A DNA stretch of 64,000 bases from Microbacterium terrae (GCF_017831975.1 NZ_JAFDSS010000001.1:1612001-1676000); one strand, 5' to 3'; counted from the stretch's first letter, positions 8,350 through 17,743 are shown. The notes: generated by a model from the sequence alone, not told the origin. Program-made: numbers and translations.

Positions 8350-8996
8350 TGACTCCGCCCCGCGCGCTCCGGCTTCGCCGTGAGGCATGGGGATTCGCCG
8401 TCGGCGCGGCCCTCTTCGCCGTGGGGTCCGTGCCCTGGTACGCCGACGCCGTCGGCCTCGTCGTCACCGACGCGACCTTCGTCGTCGGCGCGGTGTTCTT
8501 CACGCTCGCCGCGTTCATCCAGCTGGCGCTGAGCGGCCGCCGCCCGCCCCGCCGATCCGCCACGCGGGCGGATCGCGCGGACTGGTGGTCCGCTGCGATC
8601 CAGTTCGCGGGGACCCTGCTGTTCAACGTGAGCACGGTGGCTGCGCTCCTGAGCGCGCTCGGGCTCGTCGCCGGCAGTCAGGCGGGGTGGCGACCGGATG
8701 CCTGGGGCTCCCTCGCCTTCCTCATCGCGAGCGCGCTCGCCGTGGTGGCGACCACCGACCGAGACGGCCTCTGGGATCCGCACGCGCGGGTCTGGCGGTG
8801 CACCTGGCTGAATATGGCGGGATCGGTCTTCTTCGGCATCTCGGCCGTGGGCGCCTGGACGGACCCCGCCACCGGCGATGAGCTCAGCGGTCTCGCGGCC
8901 GACCTCGGCACCCTCCTCGGCGCGCTGTGCTTCCTCGTGGCCGCGCTGCTCAGCAGGCGCGAGGCCGAGGAGCCCGCCGCACCGGCCGACGCCTGA
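8349..8996 (+). CDS. YrhK-domain integral membrane protein
   Basis: The 215-residue protein has about six hydrophobic helices in three similar pairs. Recurring segments are AWGFAVGAALFAVGSVPWYADAVG, WWSAAIQFAGTLLFNVSTVAA and LNMAGSVFFGISAVGAW, each joined by a short polar loop. This internal triplication with Phe-x-Gly helices is what is known as the YrhK-like family; its biochemical function is unknown. The C-terminus is acidic and probably cytoplasmic. It is divergent from gadB, so a shared acid or stress role is possible but only inferred. A 42-nt gap separates it from the convergent MFS gene, with no clear terminator. Confidence 0.8.
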   Translation: MTPPRALRLRREAWGFAVGAALFAVGSVPWYADAVGLVVTDATFVVGAVFFTLAAFIQLALSGRRPPRRSATRADRADWWSAAIQFAGTLLFNVSTVAALLSALGLVAGSQAGWRPDAWGSLAFLIASALAVVATTDRDGLWDPHARVWRCTWLNMAGSVFFGISAVGAWTDPATGDELSGLAADLGTLLGALCFLVAALLSRREAEEPAAPADA

Positions 8997-9038
8997 CGTA
9001 CACTGCAGATTCCTCCTGCCCCGCTGATCGGTCGGAGG

Positions 9039-10421
9039 TCACGGAGCCCGATCGGCGCCGCCGCGCCCGCCGCCTGCAGGTCCGAGCCGCAGCCCGGGCA
9101 CCAGGGCCACGAGGGCGAGCACCGTCGCGATCGCGAACACCGTGGGGAAGCCCGCATCCGTCGTCGCCAGCGCCGTGAACACGAGTCCCATGAACGCGAT
9201 CGAGATCGCAGCCGCCACGTTCTCGGAGATCGACAGGCCCGCGGAGTTGAACCCCTGGTTCTGCGGTGTCGAGTAGCCGAGCGTCAGCACCGTCAGGCGC
9301 GGGTACATCAGCCCCATCCCGGCTCCCGCCAGCAGCCAGCCGGTGATCACGACGGCCGGATGCAGGTGCCAGAGCGCGGTGAGGCCCGCGGTCGCGGTCG
9401 CGGTGGCGAGCATCGTCACGCCGAGCAGGGCGATTCGCCTGCTGCCGATGCGGTCGCCGAACCTGCCCTGAACGTCGGATGCCGCGGCCCAGGCGACAGC
9501 GGCTGCGGTGAGACCGGCTCCGGCCCAGGTGGGCGAGAAGTCGTAGTCGTCGATGAGCAGGTACGGCACGTAGATCTCGGCCGCGAAGAGCGAGGCGGCG
9601 ATCAGACCGCGCATCAGCACGACGCTCGGCAGCCCGGCTGCGGCGCGCAGCGTACGCGGCGGCAGGAGGGGGCGCACCGCTGCGGCGATCACGACGACGG
9701 ATGCCGCGACCACCGCCCACGCCCACGGCCCGGATTCGCCGGCGAGGCTCAGTACGAGGGCGCCGATCGCCACGACGACCGCGCACGCGAGGCGGGAAGC
9801 GAAGGGATCGCGCGCGGGTTCGACGGGAGCGAGTCCCACGCCGTGCAGTCGCGCCACCACGAGCACGTAGGCGACCACGGTGAGCGCCGCGACTCCGAGG
9901 AACACCCATCGCCAGTGCAGGTACTCCGCGACCGCCCCGGCCAGGGCCGGTCCGATGAGCGACGGGATCACCCAGGCTGCCGAGAACGCCGCGAACACCC
10001 GTCCGTGGAGCGCGGCCGGATAGACGCGGGCGACGACGACGTAGAGGGCGACGGTCTGGCCGCCCGTGCCGAGGCCCTGGATGAGGCGCCCGATGACGAG
10101 CATGTCCATCGAGGTGGCGCATCCGGCGATCACGAGACCCGCGACGAACAGCGCGACCGCGGTCGTCAGCGGCCCGAGCACACCCGCGCGGTCGCACCAG
10201 GCGCCCGCTCCCACCATGCCGATCACGCTCGTGGCGAGCGTGCCGGCGAAGGCGACGGCGAACAGCGCCGCGCCGTCCAGGTCATCGCTCACCACCGGCA
10301 TCACCGTGGTGACCGCCAGCGCCTGCGTTGCCGCGAGGAAGATCAGCGCGATCGCGCCGACGGTCACCCACACATAGCGCGCGCTCCACACGCCGACCGC
10401 GCGTCCGGAGTCGGCGCTCAT
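9039..10421 (-). CDS. MFS transporter (multidrug-efflux type)
   Basis: The 460-residue protein has about 14 hydrophobic segments and resembles DHA2-type drug/proton antiporters. An early helix reads IALIFLAATQALAVTTVMPVVS. The motif-A-like loop after helix 2 is GAWCDRAG, and motif C-like VIPSLIGPALAGAVAEYLHWRWVFLG marks an exporter. The substrate cannot be predicted. Its ATG overlaps the stop of the upstream aminotransferase gene (ATGA), so the two are co-translated; export of an amino acid- or sulfur-related product is a guess from that link. Confidence 0.88.
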   Translation of the reverse strand: MSADSGRAVGVWSARYVWVTVGAIALIFLAATQALAVTTVMPVVSDDLDGAALFAVAFAGTLATSVIGMVGAGAWCDRAGVLGPLTTAVALFVAGLVIAGCATSMDMLVIGRLIQGLGTGGQTVALYVVVARVYPAALHGRVFAAFSAAWVIPSLIGPALAGAVAEYLHWRWVFLGVAALTVVAYVLVVARLHGVGLAPVEPARDPFASRLACAVVVAIGALVLSLAGESGPWAWAVVAASVVVIAAAVRPLLPPRTLRAAAGLPSVVLMRGLIAASLFAAEIYVPYLLIDDYDFSPTWAGAGLTAAAVAWAAASDVQGRFGDRIGSRRIALLGVTMLATATATAGLTALWHLHPAVVITGWLLAGAGMGLMYPRLTVLTLGYSTPQNQGFNSAGLSISENVAAAISIAFMGLVFTALATTDAGFPTVFAIATVLALVALVPGLRLGPAGGGRGGADRAP

Positions 10422-11575
10422 GCGATCAGTGCGCCGATGCGCTGCACCGCCTCGCGGAGCACGTCGGGCGAGCATCCGAAGTTGATGCGCACGTGGCCGC
10501 GACCTTCGTCGCCGAAGTGGGGGCCGAAGTGCAGCGCCACCTTCGCCTCCTTCAGGATCTTGACCGCCGGGTTGTCGCCCCAGCCGAGCGCCGTGAGGTC
10601 GACCCACGCGAGGAAGCCGGCATCGGGGATGCGGTAGACGGCGCCGGAGACGTGCTCGTCGAGCAGGTCGGCGAGCAGGCGCCGGTTCTCGTCGAGTCGC
10701 GCGAGGAGCGAGTCGAGCCACGCATCGCTCTCGGGCGCGAACGACGCCACCGCCGCGATCGCCCCGAACAGTCCGGTGCGCCACTCGACCTCGTCGACGA
10801 GGCCCCGGACGACCGCGGTGGGCCTGTCCCCCGCCGTGACGATCTGCGCGCATTTGAGGCCGGCCGTGTTGAACGCCTTGCTCGCGCTCGTCACGATGTA
10901 TCCGACCCGCTCCGCAGACTCCGACGCCGCGAGGAACGGCGTGAACACGACTCCCGGCTGCACGAGCGGGGCGTGGATCTCGTCGCTGATGACGCTCGCC
11001 CCGTGGTGCTCGGCGAGGTCGGCCAGGGCCGCCAGACTCTCACGCGAGTGCGCGGTGCCGGTCGGGTTGTGCGGGTTGCAGAGCAGGATGCTCCGGGCGC
11101 CGCCGACGAGCGCGGCCTCGATACCCGCGAGGTCGAGCTGCCAGCCCTTCTCCGACTCGAGCAGCGGCACGCGCTCGACCACCGCTCCGGCCTCTTCGAT
11201 CGTGTCGAAGAACGGCGGGTAGACCGGCGGGGTCACGATCACGCGATCACCCGGTGCGGTCACCTGGCGGAGCAGCTCGACGACGCCCATCATCACATCG
11301 CCGGTCCACCGCACCTTGGCGGGGTCGACCGTCCACCCGAAGCGACGCTGAGCGAACGCCGCGTATCCTTCGCGGACGCCGGGCTGCGGAGGCGTGTACC
11401 CGGTGTCGCCCAGCTCGACGGCGCGGCTCAGGGCAGCTGCCACCGCCGGAGCGAGCGCGAAATCGGTCTCGGCGACGAACAGCGGCAGCACGTCGTGCGG
11501 GTACCGCCGCCACTTCGTGCTGGAACGCTCACGCAGCGCGTCGATCGGGAGGGCTTCGAGGGGGGTGACACTCAC
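10418..11575 (-). CDS. MalY/PatB-type PLP aminotransferase (putative cystathionine beta-lyase)
   Basis: The 385-residue fold-type I PLP enzyme opens with STKWRRYPHDVLPLFVAETDFALAP, the start pattern of the MalY/PatB group. The PLP lysine is in TSASKAFNTAGLKCAQIV, and CNPHNPTGTAHSRE is the cofactor loop. Family members cleave cystathionine or cysteine conjugates to homocysteine or pyruvate, or act as aminotransferases. The start is GTG 11575; -10 TAGGCT (11582-11587) lies 6 nt upstream. The MFS gene follows by overlap. Confidence 0.9.
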   Translation of the reverse strand: MSVTPLEALPIDALRERSSTKWRRYPHDVLPLFVAETDFALAPAVAAALSRAVELGDTGYTPPQPGVREGYAAFAQRRFGWTVDPAKVRWTGDVMMGVVELLRQVTAPGDRVIVTPPVYPPFFDTIEEAGAVVERVPLLESEKGWQLDLAGIEAALVGGARSILLCNPHNPTGTAHSRESLAALADLAEHHGASVISDEIHAPLVQPGVVFTPFLAASESAERVGYIVTSASKAFNTAGLKCAQIVTAGDRPTAVVRGLVDEVEWRTGLFGAIAAVASFAPESDAWLDSLLARLDENRRLLADLLDEHVSGAVYRIPDAGFLAWVDLTALGWGDNPAVKILKEAKVALHFGPHFGDEGRGHVRINFGCSPDVLREAVQRIGALIA

Positions 11576-11587
11576 CCGTCGAGCCTA
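11575..11587 (-). promoter_or_regulatory. leaderless-type promoter of the MalY-like gene
   Basis: TAGGCT on the minus strand (11582-11587) ends 6 nt before GTG 11575. It separates this transcription unit from the upstream sufT. Confidence 0.5.
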
Positions 11588-11651
11588 TCGAGCGCCGCGG
11601 GCGGCGGGCGGCGCATCCGTCACCCGACGACACCGTCGCCGAACGGTCTCG

Positions 11652-11981
11652 TCAGATGGCGAACCCGAGGGCGCGCATCATGTCGCGCCCGTCGTCGGTG
11701 ATGCGCTCCGGACCCCACGGCGGCATCCACACCCAGTTGATGCGGAATCGGTCGACGACCTCATCGAGCGCCTGTGCGGTCTGCTCCTCGAGCACGTCGG
11801 TCAGCGGGCAGCCGGCCGAGGTCAGCGTCATGTGGATGACCAGCGCGTCGTTCTCGTCGTCCCAGGCGAGGTCGTAGATGAGGCCGAGGTCGACGACATT
11901 GATCCCGAGCTCGGGATCCATCACGTCCTTCAGGGCCTCGGTGACCTCGTCGTACTTCTCGGGTGTGAGAGTGGCGGTCAT
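11652..11981 (-). CDS. sufT: SufT / MIP18-family Fe-S assembly protein (DUF59)
   Basis: The 109-residue protein is one complete DUF59 domain. It has DPELGINVVDLGLIYDL at residues 22-38, the conserved cysteine in TSAGCPLTDVLEEQ and the aromatic C-terminal VWMPPWGPERITDDGRDMMRALG. SufT proteins help mature or deliver Fe-S clusters. It lies just downstream of sufC in the same direction, although TAGGAT (11988-11993) 6 nt before its ATG suggests it can also be made from its own leaderless transcript. Confidence 0.92.
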   Translation of the reverse strand: MTATLTPEKYDEVTEALKDVMDPELGINVVDLGLIYDLAWDDENDALVIHMTLTSAGCPLTDVLEEQTAQALDEVVDRFRINWVWMPPWGPERITDDGRDMMRALGFAI

Positions 11982-11993
11982 GCGTCGATCCTA
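11981..11993 (-). promoter_or_regulatory. leaderless-type promoter of sufT
   Basis: TAGGAT on the minus strand (11988-11993) ends 6 nt before ATG 11981, inside the 39-nt gap after sufC. Confidence 0.45.
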
Positions 11994-12020
11994 CGTCTGC
12001 GACAGGGGGTCACGGGCGGT

Positions 12021-12818
12021 TCAGGCCGACGCCGCTTCGGCGGGAGCCTCGGCGGGCTCCGCCTCGCCGGCGGGCAGGAACCGGTCGTAGCCCTCGTCCT
12101 CGAGACGGTCGGCGAGCTCGGGGCCGCCCTCCTCGACGATACGGCCGGCGACCATCACGTGCACGTGGTCGGGACGGATGTAGCGGAGGATGCGGGTGTA
12201 GTGCGTGATGAGCAGCACGCCGAGGCCGGTGGCCTCCTTCGCACGGTTCACGCCCTCCGACACGATCTTCAGCGCGTCGACGTCGAGGCCGGAGTCGGTC
12301 TCGTCGAGCACGGCGATCTGCGGCTTGAGCAGTTCGAGCTGCAGGATCTCGTGGCGCTTCTTCTCGCCGCCCGAGAAGCCCTCGTTGACGTTGCGCTGCG
12401 CGAACTTGGGGTCCATGCGCAGGGCCTTCATCGACGCCTTGACGTCCTTGGTCCACGTGCGGATCGAGGGGGCCTCCCCCTCGATGGCCGTCTTCGCGGT
12501 GCGCAGGAAGTTGGTGACCGTGACACCGGGGATCTCCACCGGGTACTGCATCGCCAGGAAGAGGCCCGCGCGGGCGCGCTCGTCGACGGACATCTCGAGC
12601 ACGTCCTCGCCGTCGAGGGTGATCGAGCCGCTGACGACGGTGTACTTCGGGTGGCCGGCGATCGTGTAGGCGAGCGTGGACTTGCCCGAGCCGTTGGGGC
12701 CCATGATCGCGTGGGTCTCACCGGTGCGGATGGTGAGCGTCACGCCGTTGAGGATGGGCGTGGTGCCGGCTTCGGTCTCGACCGTGACGTGCAGGTCGCG
12801 GATCTCGAGGACAGTCAT
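12021..12818 (-). CDS. sufC: Fe-S cluster assembly ATPase SufC
   Basis: The 265-residue ABC-type ATPase drives the SufBCD scaffold. Walker A is GPNGSGKST (about residue 40). The SufC-type signature is FSGGEKKRHEILQLELL and Walker B IAVLDETDSGLDVDALK, where the usual DEP is replaced by DET as in all SufC. The C-terminus is extended by an Ala/Glu-rich tail (AGEAEPAEAPAEAA). ATG 12818 has AAGGA about 8 nt upstream. Confidence 0.97.
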   Translation of the reverse strand: MTVLEIRDLHVTVETEAGTTPILNGVTLTIRTGETHAIMGPNGSGKSTLAYTIAGHPKYTVVSGSITLDGEDVLEMSVDERARAGLFLAMQYPVEIPGVTVTNFLRTAKTAIEGEAPSIRTWTKDVKASMKALRMDPKFAQRNVNEGFSGGEKKRHEILQLELLKPQIAVLDETDSGLDVDALKIVSEGVNRAKEATGLGVLLITHYTRILRYIRPDHVHVMVAGRIVEEGGPELADRLEDEGYDRFLPAGEAEPAEAPAEAASA

Positions 12819-12833
12819 GTTCAGATTCCTTCT

Positions 12834-13163
12834 TCAGTTCACTTCGAGCTTGACGGCCGGGTCGATGAGCACATCGTCGCCGTCGATCGTGACCGCGAAC
12901 ACCGGGACGGGCTCGTAGGCCGGGAGGTTGAGGGGCTTGCCGGTGCGGAGAGAGAACGCCGAGCCGTGGGCCCAGCACTCCAGTGTCTCGCCGTCGACGA
13001 AGCCCTCCGAGAGCGAGATGTCGCCGTGGGTGCAGACGTCGCCGATGGCGTGCACGACGCCGTTGGAGTCGAGCACGACCGCCATGGCGACGCCATCGAT
13101 CTCGACGCGGGTGGCCGCATCCTGCTCGAGGTCGCTGAGGGCGCAGACGCGCTGAGCGGTCAT
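12834..13163 (-). CDS. Rieske-type [2Fe-2S] ferredoxin of the suf operon
   Basis: The 109-residue protein is a single Rieske domain. The cluster ligands are in CTHGDISLSEG and ECWAHGSAFSL (C-x-H and C-x2-H). It is the ferredoxin-like subunit usual between sufD and sufC in actinobacteria, presumably an electron donor or cluster carrier during assembly; this role is inferred from context. It overlaps sufD by ATGA and precedes sufC by 15 nt. Confidence 0.93.
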   Translation of the reverse strand: MTAQRVCALSDLEQDAATRVEIDGVAMAVVLDSNGVVHAIGDVCTHGDISLSEGFVDGETLECWAHGSAFSLRTGKPLNLPAYEPVPVFAVTIDGDDVLIDPAVKLEVN

Positions 13164-14380
13164 CGGGCGGCCTCCTGTGCCAGTTCGGCCTCGATGGCGA
13201 CGAAGAGCTCCTCCTCGAGGGAGGGCACCCCGATCTTCTGGACGATCTCGGCGAGGAAGCCGAGCACGACGAGGCGTCGCGCCTCGTCTTCGGCGATCCC
13301 GCGCGCCTGCAGGTAGAACAGCTGCTCGTCGTCGAAGCGACCCGTAGCCGACGCGTGACCCGCGCCCCGGATGTCGCCCGTCTCGATCTCGAGGTTCGGG
13401 ATGGAGTCCGCGCGAGCACCCTCGGTGAGCACGAGGTTGCGGTTCGCCTCGTACGAGTCGGTGCCGGCGGCGTCGGGCCCGATCAGCACGTCGCCGATCC
13501 AGACGCTGTGCGCACCCGCCCCCTGGAGCGCGCCCTTGTAGAGCACGTCGCCGGTGGTGTCGGGCCCCTTGTGGTGCAGGTAGACCTGGCTCTCGAGGTG
13601 CTGCCCGGCGTCGGCGTAGCTGAGGCCGTACAGCTCGCCGCGCGCGCCGGGGCCGGCGAGCTCGACGCTCGGGTTCACGCGAACGACGCCGCCGCCGAAG
13701 CTCACGACGATGTGGCGCAGGGTCGCGTCGCGGTCGACGCGTGCCTGGTGGGATGCCGCGTGCACCGCGTCGTCGTCCCACCGCTGCACCGAGATCACGG
13801 TGAGGGCCGCGCCGTCGCGCACGATGATCTCGACGTTCTGCGCGTACTGCGCCGACCCGGAGTGGTGCAGCACCACCGTGCCGCGCGAGTTCGGCAGCGC
13901 CTCGACGATGATGTGCGCGTTGCCATGACGCTCTGCGCCCCGACCGACGAGGTCGACGTTCAGCGGCTCGGCGAGCTCTTCGTCGGCGGCGAGGCGCAGG
14001 TGGAGAGCGTTCGCGCAGCGCTTCCACGCGATCGCGCTCGGAAGGTCCTCGGGGCGGAAGTGCTCGCCGCGGACCGCCGCGTCGTGACCGGTCGACTCGA
14101 CGAGGTGATCCGCGACCGCGTCGACGCCGTACGCGATCGCGAGGTCGTCACCGTCCTCGGTCGGCTCATCGGCGAACAGCGCGACGACACGGTCGACCGG
14201 AGTGTGCTTCCAGTTCACCTCGCGTCCGGTCGGGGCGCCGAAGTCCTCGGGGTCGAACGACGTGGGACGCTCGGAACGGGTCTGGACCGGGATGACCGAC
14301 CATGCTCCGTCGGTGTGGGGGGTGGAACCCGGCGCGCGGGAATCGGGCGCCGTCACAGGCGCCTGCGTCGTGGCCGTCAT
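13160..14380 (-). CDS. sufD: Fe-S cluster assembly protein SufD
   Basis: The 406-residue protein is the SufD partner in the SufBC2D scaffold. The C-terminal beta-helix core is conserved: GDIRGAGHASATGRFDDEQL, where the GHASATG sequence is the SufB/D signature, then FYLQARGIAEDEARRLVVLGFL. The N-terminal 120 residues are variable as usual. Its ATG directly abuts the sufB stop. Confidence 0.95.
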   Translation of the reverse strand: MTATTQAPVTAPDSRAPGSTPHTDGAWSVIPVQTRSERPTSFDPEDFGAPTGREVNWKHTPVDRVVALFADEPTEDGDDLAIAYGVDAVADHLVESTGHDAAVRGEHFRPEDLPSAIAWKRCANALHLRLAADEELAEPLNVDLVGRGAERHGNAHIIVEALPNSRGTVVLHHSGSAQYAQNVEIIVRDGAALTVISVQRWDDDAVHAASHQARVDRDATLRHIVVSFGGGVVRVNPSVELAGPGARGELYGLSYADAGQHLESQVYLHHKGPDTTGDVLYKGALQGAGAHSVWIGDVLIGPDAAGTDSYEANRNLVLTEGARADSIPNLEIETGDIRGAGHASATGRFDDEQLFYLQARGIAEDEARRLVVLGFLAEIVQKIGVPSLEEELFVAIEAELAQEAAR

Positions 14381-15799
14381 CTAGCCGACCGATCCTTCCA
14401 TGCCCATCTCGATGAGCTTGTTGAGCTCCATGGCGTATTCCATGGGAAGTTCGCGGGCGATCGGCTCGATGAAGCCGCGCACGATCATGGCCATCGCCTC
14501 GTCTTCGGGCATGCCGCGCGACTGCAGGTAGAAGAGCTGCTCCTCGCTGACCTTCGAGACGGTCGCCTCGTGGCCGAGCTGCACGTCGTCGACGCGGATG
14601 TCGATCGCCGGGTAGGTGTCGCTGCGCGAGATCGTGTCGACCAGCAGCGCGTCGCAGCGGACGGTGTTGGCCGAGTGGTGCGCGTTCGCGTCGACCCGCA
14701 CCTCGCCGCGGTAGCCGGCCCGCCCGCCGCCGCGCGCGATCGACTTCGAGACGATCGACGACTGCGTGTACGGCGCCATGTGGATCATCTTCGCGCCGGC
14801 GTCCTGGTGCTGGCCGGGGCCCGCGAACGCGACCGACAGGGTCTCACCCTTGGCGTGCTCCCCCATCAGGAAGATCGACGGGTACTTCATCGTGACCTTC
14901 GAGCCGATGTTCCCATCGACCCACTCCATCGTCGCGCCCTCGTGGGCGACGGCGCGCTTGGTGACGAGGTTGTAGACGTTGTTCGACCAGTTCTGGATCG
15001 TCGTGTAGCGCACGCGGGCGTTCTTCTTGACGATGATCTCGACCACGGCCGAGTGCAGCGAGTCGCTCTTGTAGATCGGGGCGGTGCAGCCCTCGATGTA
15101 GTGGACGTAGGAGTCCTCGTCGGCGATGATGAGCGTCCGCTCGAACTGACCCATGTTCTCGGTGTTGATGCGGAAGTACGCCTGCAGCGGGATCTCGACG
15201 TGGACGCCCTTGGGCACGTACACGAACGAACCGCCCGACCAGACCGCCGTGTTGAGCGCGGCGAACTTGTTGTCGCCCGCCGGGATCACGGTGCCGAAGT
15301 ATTCCTGGAAGAACTCCGGGTGCTCGCGCAGCGCCGTGTCGGTGTCCATGAAGATGACACCCTGCTGCTCGAGGTCCTCGCGGATCTGGTGGTACACCAC
15401 CTCGGACTCGTACTGCGCGGCGACACCGGCGACGAGACGCTGACGCTCCGCCTCGGGGATGCCGAGCTTCTCGTACGTGTTGCGGATCTCCTCGGGCAGC
15501 TCCTCCCAGGAGCCGGCCTGCTTCTCCGTCGAGCGCACGAAGTACTTGATGTTGTCGAAGTCGATCTCGCTGAGATCGGCGCCCCAGGTGGGCATCGGCT
15601 TGCGGCCGAACAGCTGGTAGCCCTTGAGGCGGGTCTTCAGCATCCACTCGGGTTCGTTCTTGAGCGACGAGATGCCGCGCACGACGCTCTCGTCGATGCC
15701 GCGCTTGGCGACGGCTCCTGCGGCGTCGGCGTCGTGCCAGCCGAACTCGTAGACACCCAGGCTCTCCAGCTCCGGGCGGTCGATCAGCACATCGGACAT
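14381..15799 (-). CDS. sufB: Fe-S cluster assembly protein SufB
   Basis: The 472-residue scaffold subunit begins [18 protein letters not shown] 15799 is chosen because AAGGAGAG lies about 8 nt before it; a start 12 codons upstream lacks a ribosome-binding site. Diagnostic parts are [16 protein letters not shown], the core [20 protein letters not shown] and [20 protein letters not shown]. It is the first gene of the suf operon here. No sufR regulator lies upstream, and no sufS or sufU in the window. Confidence 0.97.
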   Translation of the reverse strand: MSDVLIDRPELESLGVYEFGWHDADAAGAVAKRGIDESVVRGISSLKNEPEWMLKTRLKGYQLFGRKPMPTWGADLSEIDFDNIKYFVRSTEKQAGSWEELPEEIRNTYEKLGIPEAERQRLVAGVAAQYESEVVYHQIREDLEQQGVIFMDTDTALREHPEFFQEYFGTVIPAGDNKFAALNTAVWSGGSFVYVPKGVHVEIPLQAYFRINTENMGQFERTLIIADEDSYVHYIEGCTAPIYKSDSLHSAVVEIIVKKNARVRYTTIQNWSNNVYNLVTKRAVAHEGATMEWVDGNIGSKVTMKYPSIFLMGEHAKGETLSVAFAGPGQHQDAGAKMIHMAPYTQSSIVSKSIARGGGRAGYRGEVRVDANAHHSANTVRCDALLVDTISRSDTYPAIDIRVDDVQLGHEATVSKVSEEQLFYLQSRGMPEDEAMAMIVRGFIEPIARELPMEYAMELNKLIEMGMEGSVG

Positions 15800-16034
15800 C
15801 GCACCACTCTCCTTGTCAGACCCTGACGGTGTCATCCGCTCCGGCGTGCCGTCGCCCCGCCGAGTGAACGGGGGTGGGATGCCGCTGTGGGGCCCTCATC
15901 ACCGACGCAATCCTCGCGCCTAAACTGTTGATGATGCAGATCGCGCATCTCGCGCTCATCGCAACCATTCGATTCTACAGGCTCCACCGATGTCTCGGCC
16001 GTCAGGTCGCCGTCGCGCGCGGGCCGGAGGCCCC

Positions 16035-17123
16035 ATGACCACGAGTTCCGTCCTGCACGCTCCGGAGACCGGCGTGGCGATCGGCAGACCGCTGCGGGTG
16101 CTCGCGTGGCTCTCGTTCCTCGCCGAGGTCATCATCATCGGAACGGGCGGAGCCGTCAGACTCACCGGATCAGGGCTGGGCTGCTCGGAGTGGCCGCTGT
16201 GCACGCCCGACTCGCTCGTGCCCATCCCCGAGCAGCAGGGCATCCACGGCATCATCGAGTTCGGCAACCGCACGATGACGGGCGTCGTGGGTCTCCTCGC
16301 GCTGGCCGTGCTCCTGCTCACCCTCCGCGCGCTCGGCACCGGACTGGTCAAGCGCGCCCTGCTCTTCGCCGCCGGCGGCATCGCCCTCGGCGTCGCCGCA
16401 TTCGCGGTGACGGCGCCGTTCGACCTTCCGGCGTTCGGATTCTTCTCCGGCGCACTTCTGCTGGCCGTGGTGGTCGCGATGATCGATTCGCTGCGTCGCA
16501 CCCCTCGTCGACACGATCTCGCCGCCCTCGCATGGGTCGTGCTCGCCGGGGTCATGGCGCAAGCGGTCGTCGGCGGCATCGCGGTGCTCACCGAACTCAA
16601 CGCCTTCGTCGTGGGCTTCCACTACACCGCGTCGCTGATGCTGGTGTGCGTGACCGCGGCGTACCTCGTGCGGATGGATGCAGCGGACGGCCCGCGCGAG
16701 CGGGTGGTGCCGGCCTGGTTCGCGATCCTCGCCCACGTCACGGGTCTCGCCCTCGCCGTCACCATCCTCTTCGGCGTGCTCACCACCGGATCGGGGCCCC
16801 ACTCGGGAGACGTGAACATCATCCGCACCGGGTTCGACGCGACCGTGCTCGCACACGTCCACTCCTGGCCGGGATACATCCTCGCGGCTCTCGTCGCGAC
16901 ACTCGCGGTCTCCGCCTGGACCCTGAAGCTTCCGGTCCGAGGATGGACGCTCGTGCTCGCCGCCGCGATCCTGGTGCAGATCGGCGTCGGGATCTGGCAG
17001 GCGAGAGAAGGACTGCCCGAGGTCCTCGTCGGCATCCACATGGTGCTCGCGTCGCTGTCGGCCGCCGCGTACACGGTGCTGGTGCTGAAGCTGAAGGAGC
17101 CGGTCCCTGCCGCAGCAGTGTGA
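16035..17123 (+). CDS. ctaA: heme A synthase (COX15/CtaA)
   Basis: The 362-residue membrane protein has about eight hydrophobic helices. It converts heme O to heme A for cytochrome aa3 oxidase. Conserved parts are GGAVRLTGSGLGCSEWPLC, with a cysteine in the first loop, EFGNRTMTGVVGLLAL, and the repeat-half histidines in GFHYTASLML and GIHMVLASLS. ATG 16035 is the first good start; a possible -10 TAAACT lies at 15921-15926. It pairs functionally with ctaB at 17744-18685. Confidence 0.95.
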   Translation: MTTSSVLHAPETGVAIGRPLRVLAWLSFLAEVIIIGTGGAVRLTGSGLGCSEWPLCTPDSLVPIPEQQGIHGIIEFGNRTMTGVVGLLALAVLLLTLRALGTGLVKRALLFAAGGIALGVAAFAVTAPFDLPAFGFFSGALLLAVVVAMIDSLRRTPRRHDLAALAWVVLAGVMAQAVVGGIAVLTELNAFVVGFHYTASLMLVCVTAAYLVRMDAADGPRERVVPAWFAILAHVTGLALAVTILFGVLTTGSGPHSGDVNIIRTGFDATVLAHVHSWPGYILAALVATLAVSAWTLKLPVRGWTLVLAAAILVQIGVGIWQAREGLPEVLVGIHMVLASLSAAAYTVLVLKLKEPVPAAAV

Positions 17124-17230
17124 GCACACACGAAACGCATAGGTTCCGCAAGGCTCGCGTAGAGACTGCACTGTCAGGGTGAGGGATGCCGCGGCCACCC
17201 GGGTCGCGATTCCCGAGGAGTGATCCACGC

Positions 17231-17668
17231 ATGCCCACCACCCGCCCCAGCCTCGTCCGCAGCCTCCCGTTCTGGGTGCTCACGGCAGGATCGCTCGCCA
17301 GCGCCGGCTACGGCGGCAAGCTGCTGCTCGACACCCTCGGCACCATGACCACGACCCTCACCGACGGCACGGCGACCGGCGTCGACGTGTACGTCGGCCA
17401 GTCGGTTGCGACCCTCGGCGCGGTGCTCCTCGGCGCGGGTGTCGTGGGCCTCCTCCTCGCCCTCACGGTGATGACGGCCGCGACGCTGCGCCCGGCCGCC
17501 CCGGTCGAGATCGTCGAGCCCGTCGATGCGGCAGACGACGCCGAGGAGCTCAAGGACGAGAAGCCCGCAGCCGATCACGGCTACGAGCGCGGCCTCGGCT
17601 ACACCTCGCAGATCGACACCGTCGACGCGGAGGACGCCGAGCGCGAGGCATCCCTCGCCGCACGCTGA
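17231..17668 (+). CDS. small membrane protein of unknown function beside ctaA/ctaB
   Basis: The 145-residue protein has two predicted membrane segments: LVRSLPFWVLTAGSLASAGY near the N-terminus, and TLGAVLLGAGVVGLLLALTV near the middle. Between them is a roughly 25-residue loop rich in Thr and Gly. The C-terminal 60 residues are acidic and soluble. ATG 17231 follows GAGGAG at about 10 nt. I do not recognise a characterised family. Its place between the two heme A genes suggests, without proof, a link to the oxidase or its assembly. Confidence 0.75.
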   Translation: MPTTRPSLVRSLPFWVLTAGSLASAGYGGKLLLDTLGTMTTTLTDGTATGVDVYVGQSVATLGAVLLGAGVVGLLLALTVMTAATLRPAAPVEIVEPVDAADDAEELKDEKPAADHGYERGLGYTSQIDTVDAEDAEREASLAAR

Positions 17669-17678
17669 CACGCCCGAT

Positions 17679-17721
17679 ACGAAGAGGGGGCCGCGCACTG
17701 AGTGCGCGGCCCCCTCTTCGT
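17679..17721. terminator. strong bidirectional terminator
   Basis: A 21-bp perfect inverted repeat (17679-17699 with 17701-17721) sits between the convergent small membrane protein gene and ctaB. The arms begin ACGAAGAGGGGGCCGCGC. It should stop both transcripts. Confidence 0.88.
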
Positions 17722-17743
17722 GTCTCCGGGATCGGATCCCGAA

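Noticed and set aside
13355..15826. 823-codon open frame antisense to sufD and sufB
   Set aside because: Both Suf proteins carry clear family motifs on the minus strand; the plus-strand product is Arg/Asp/Val-rich noise.
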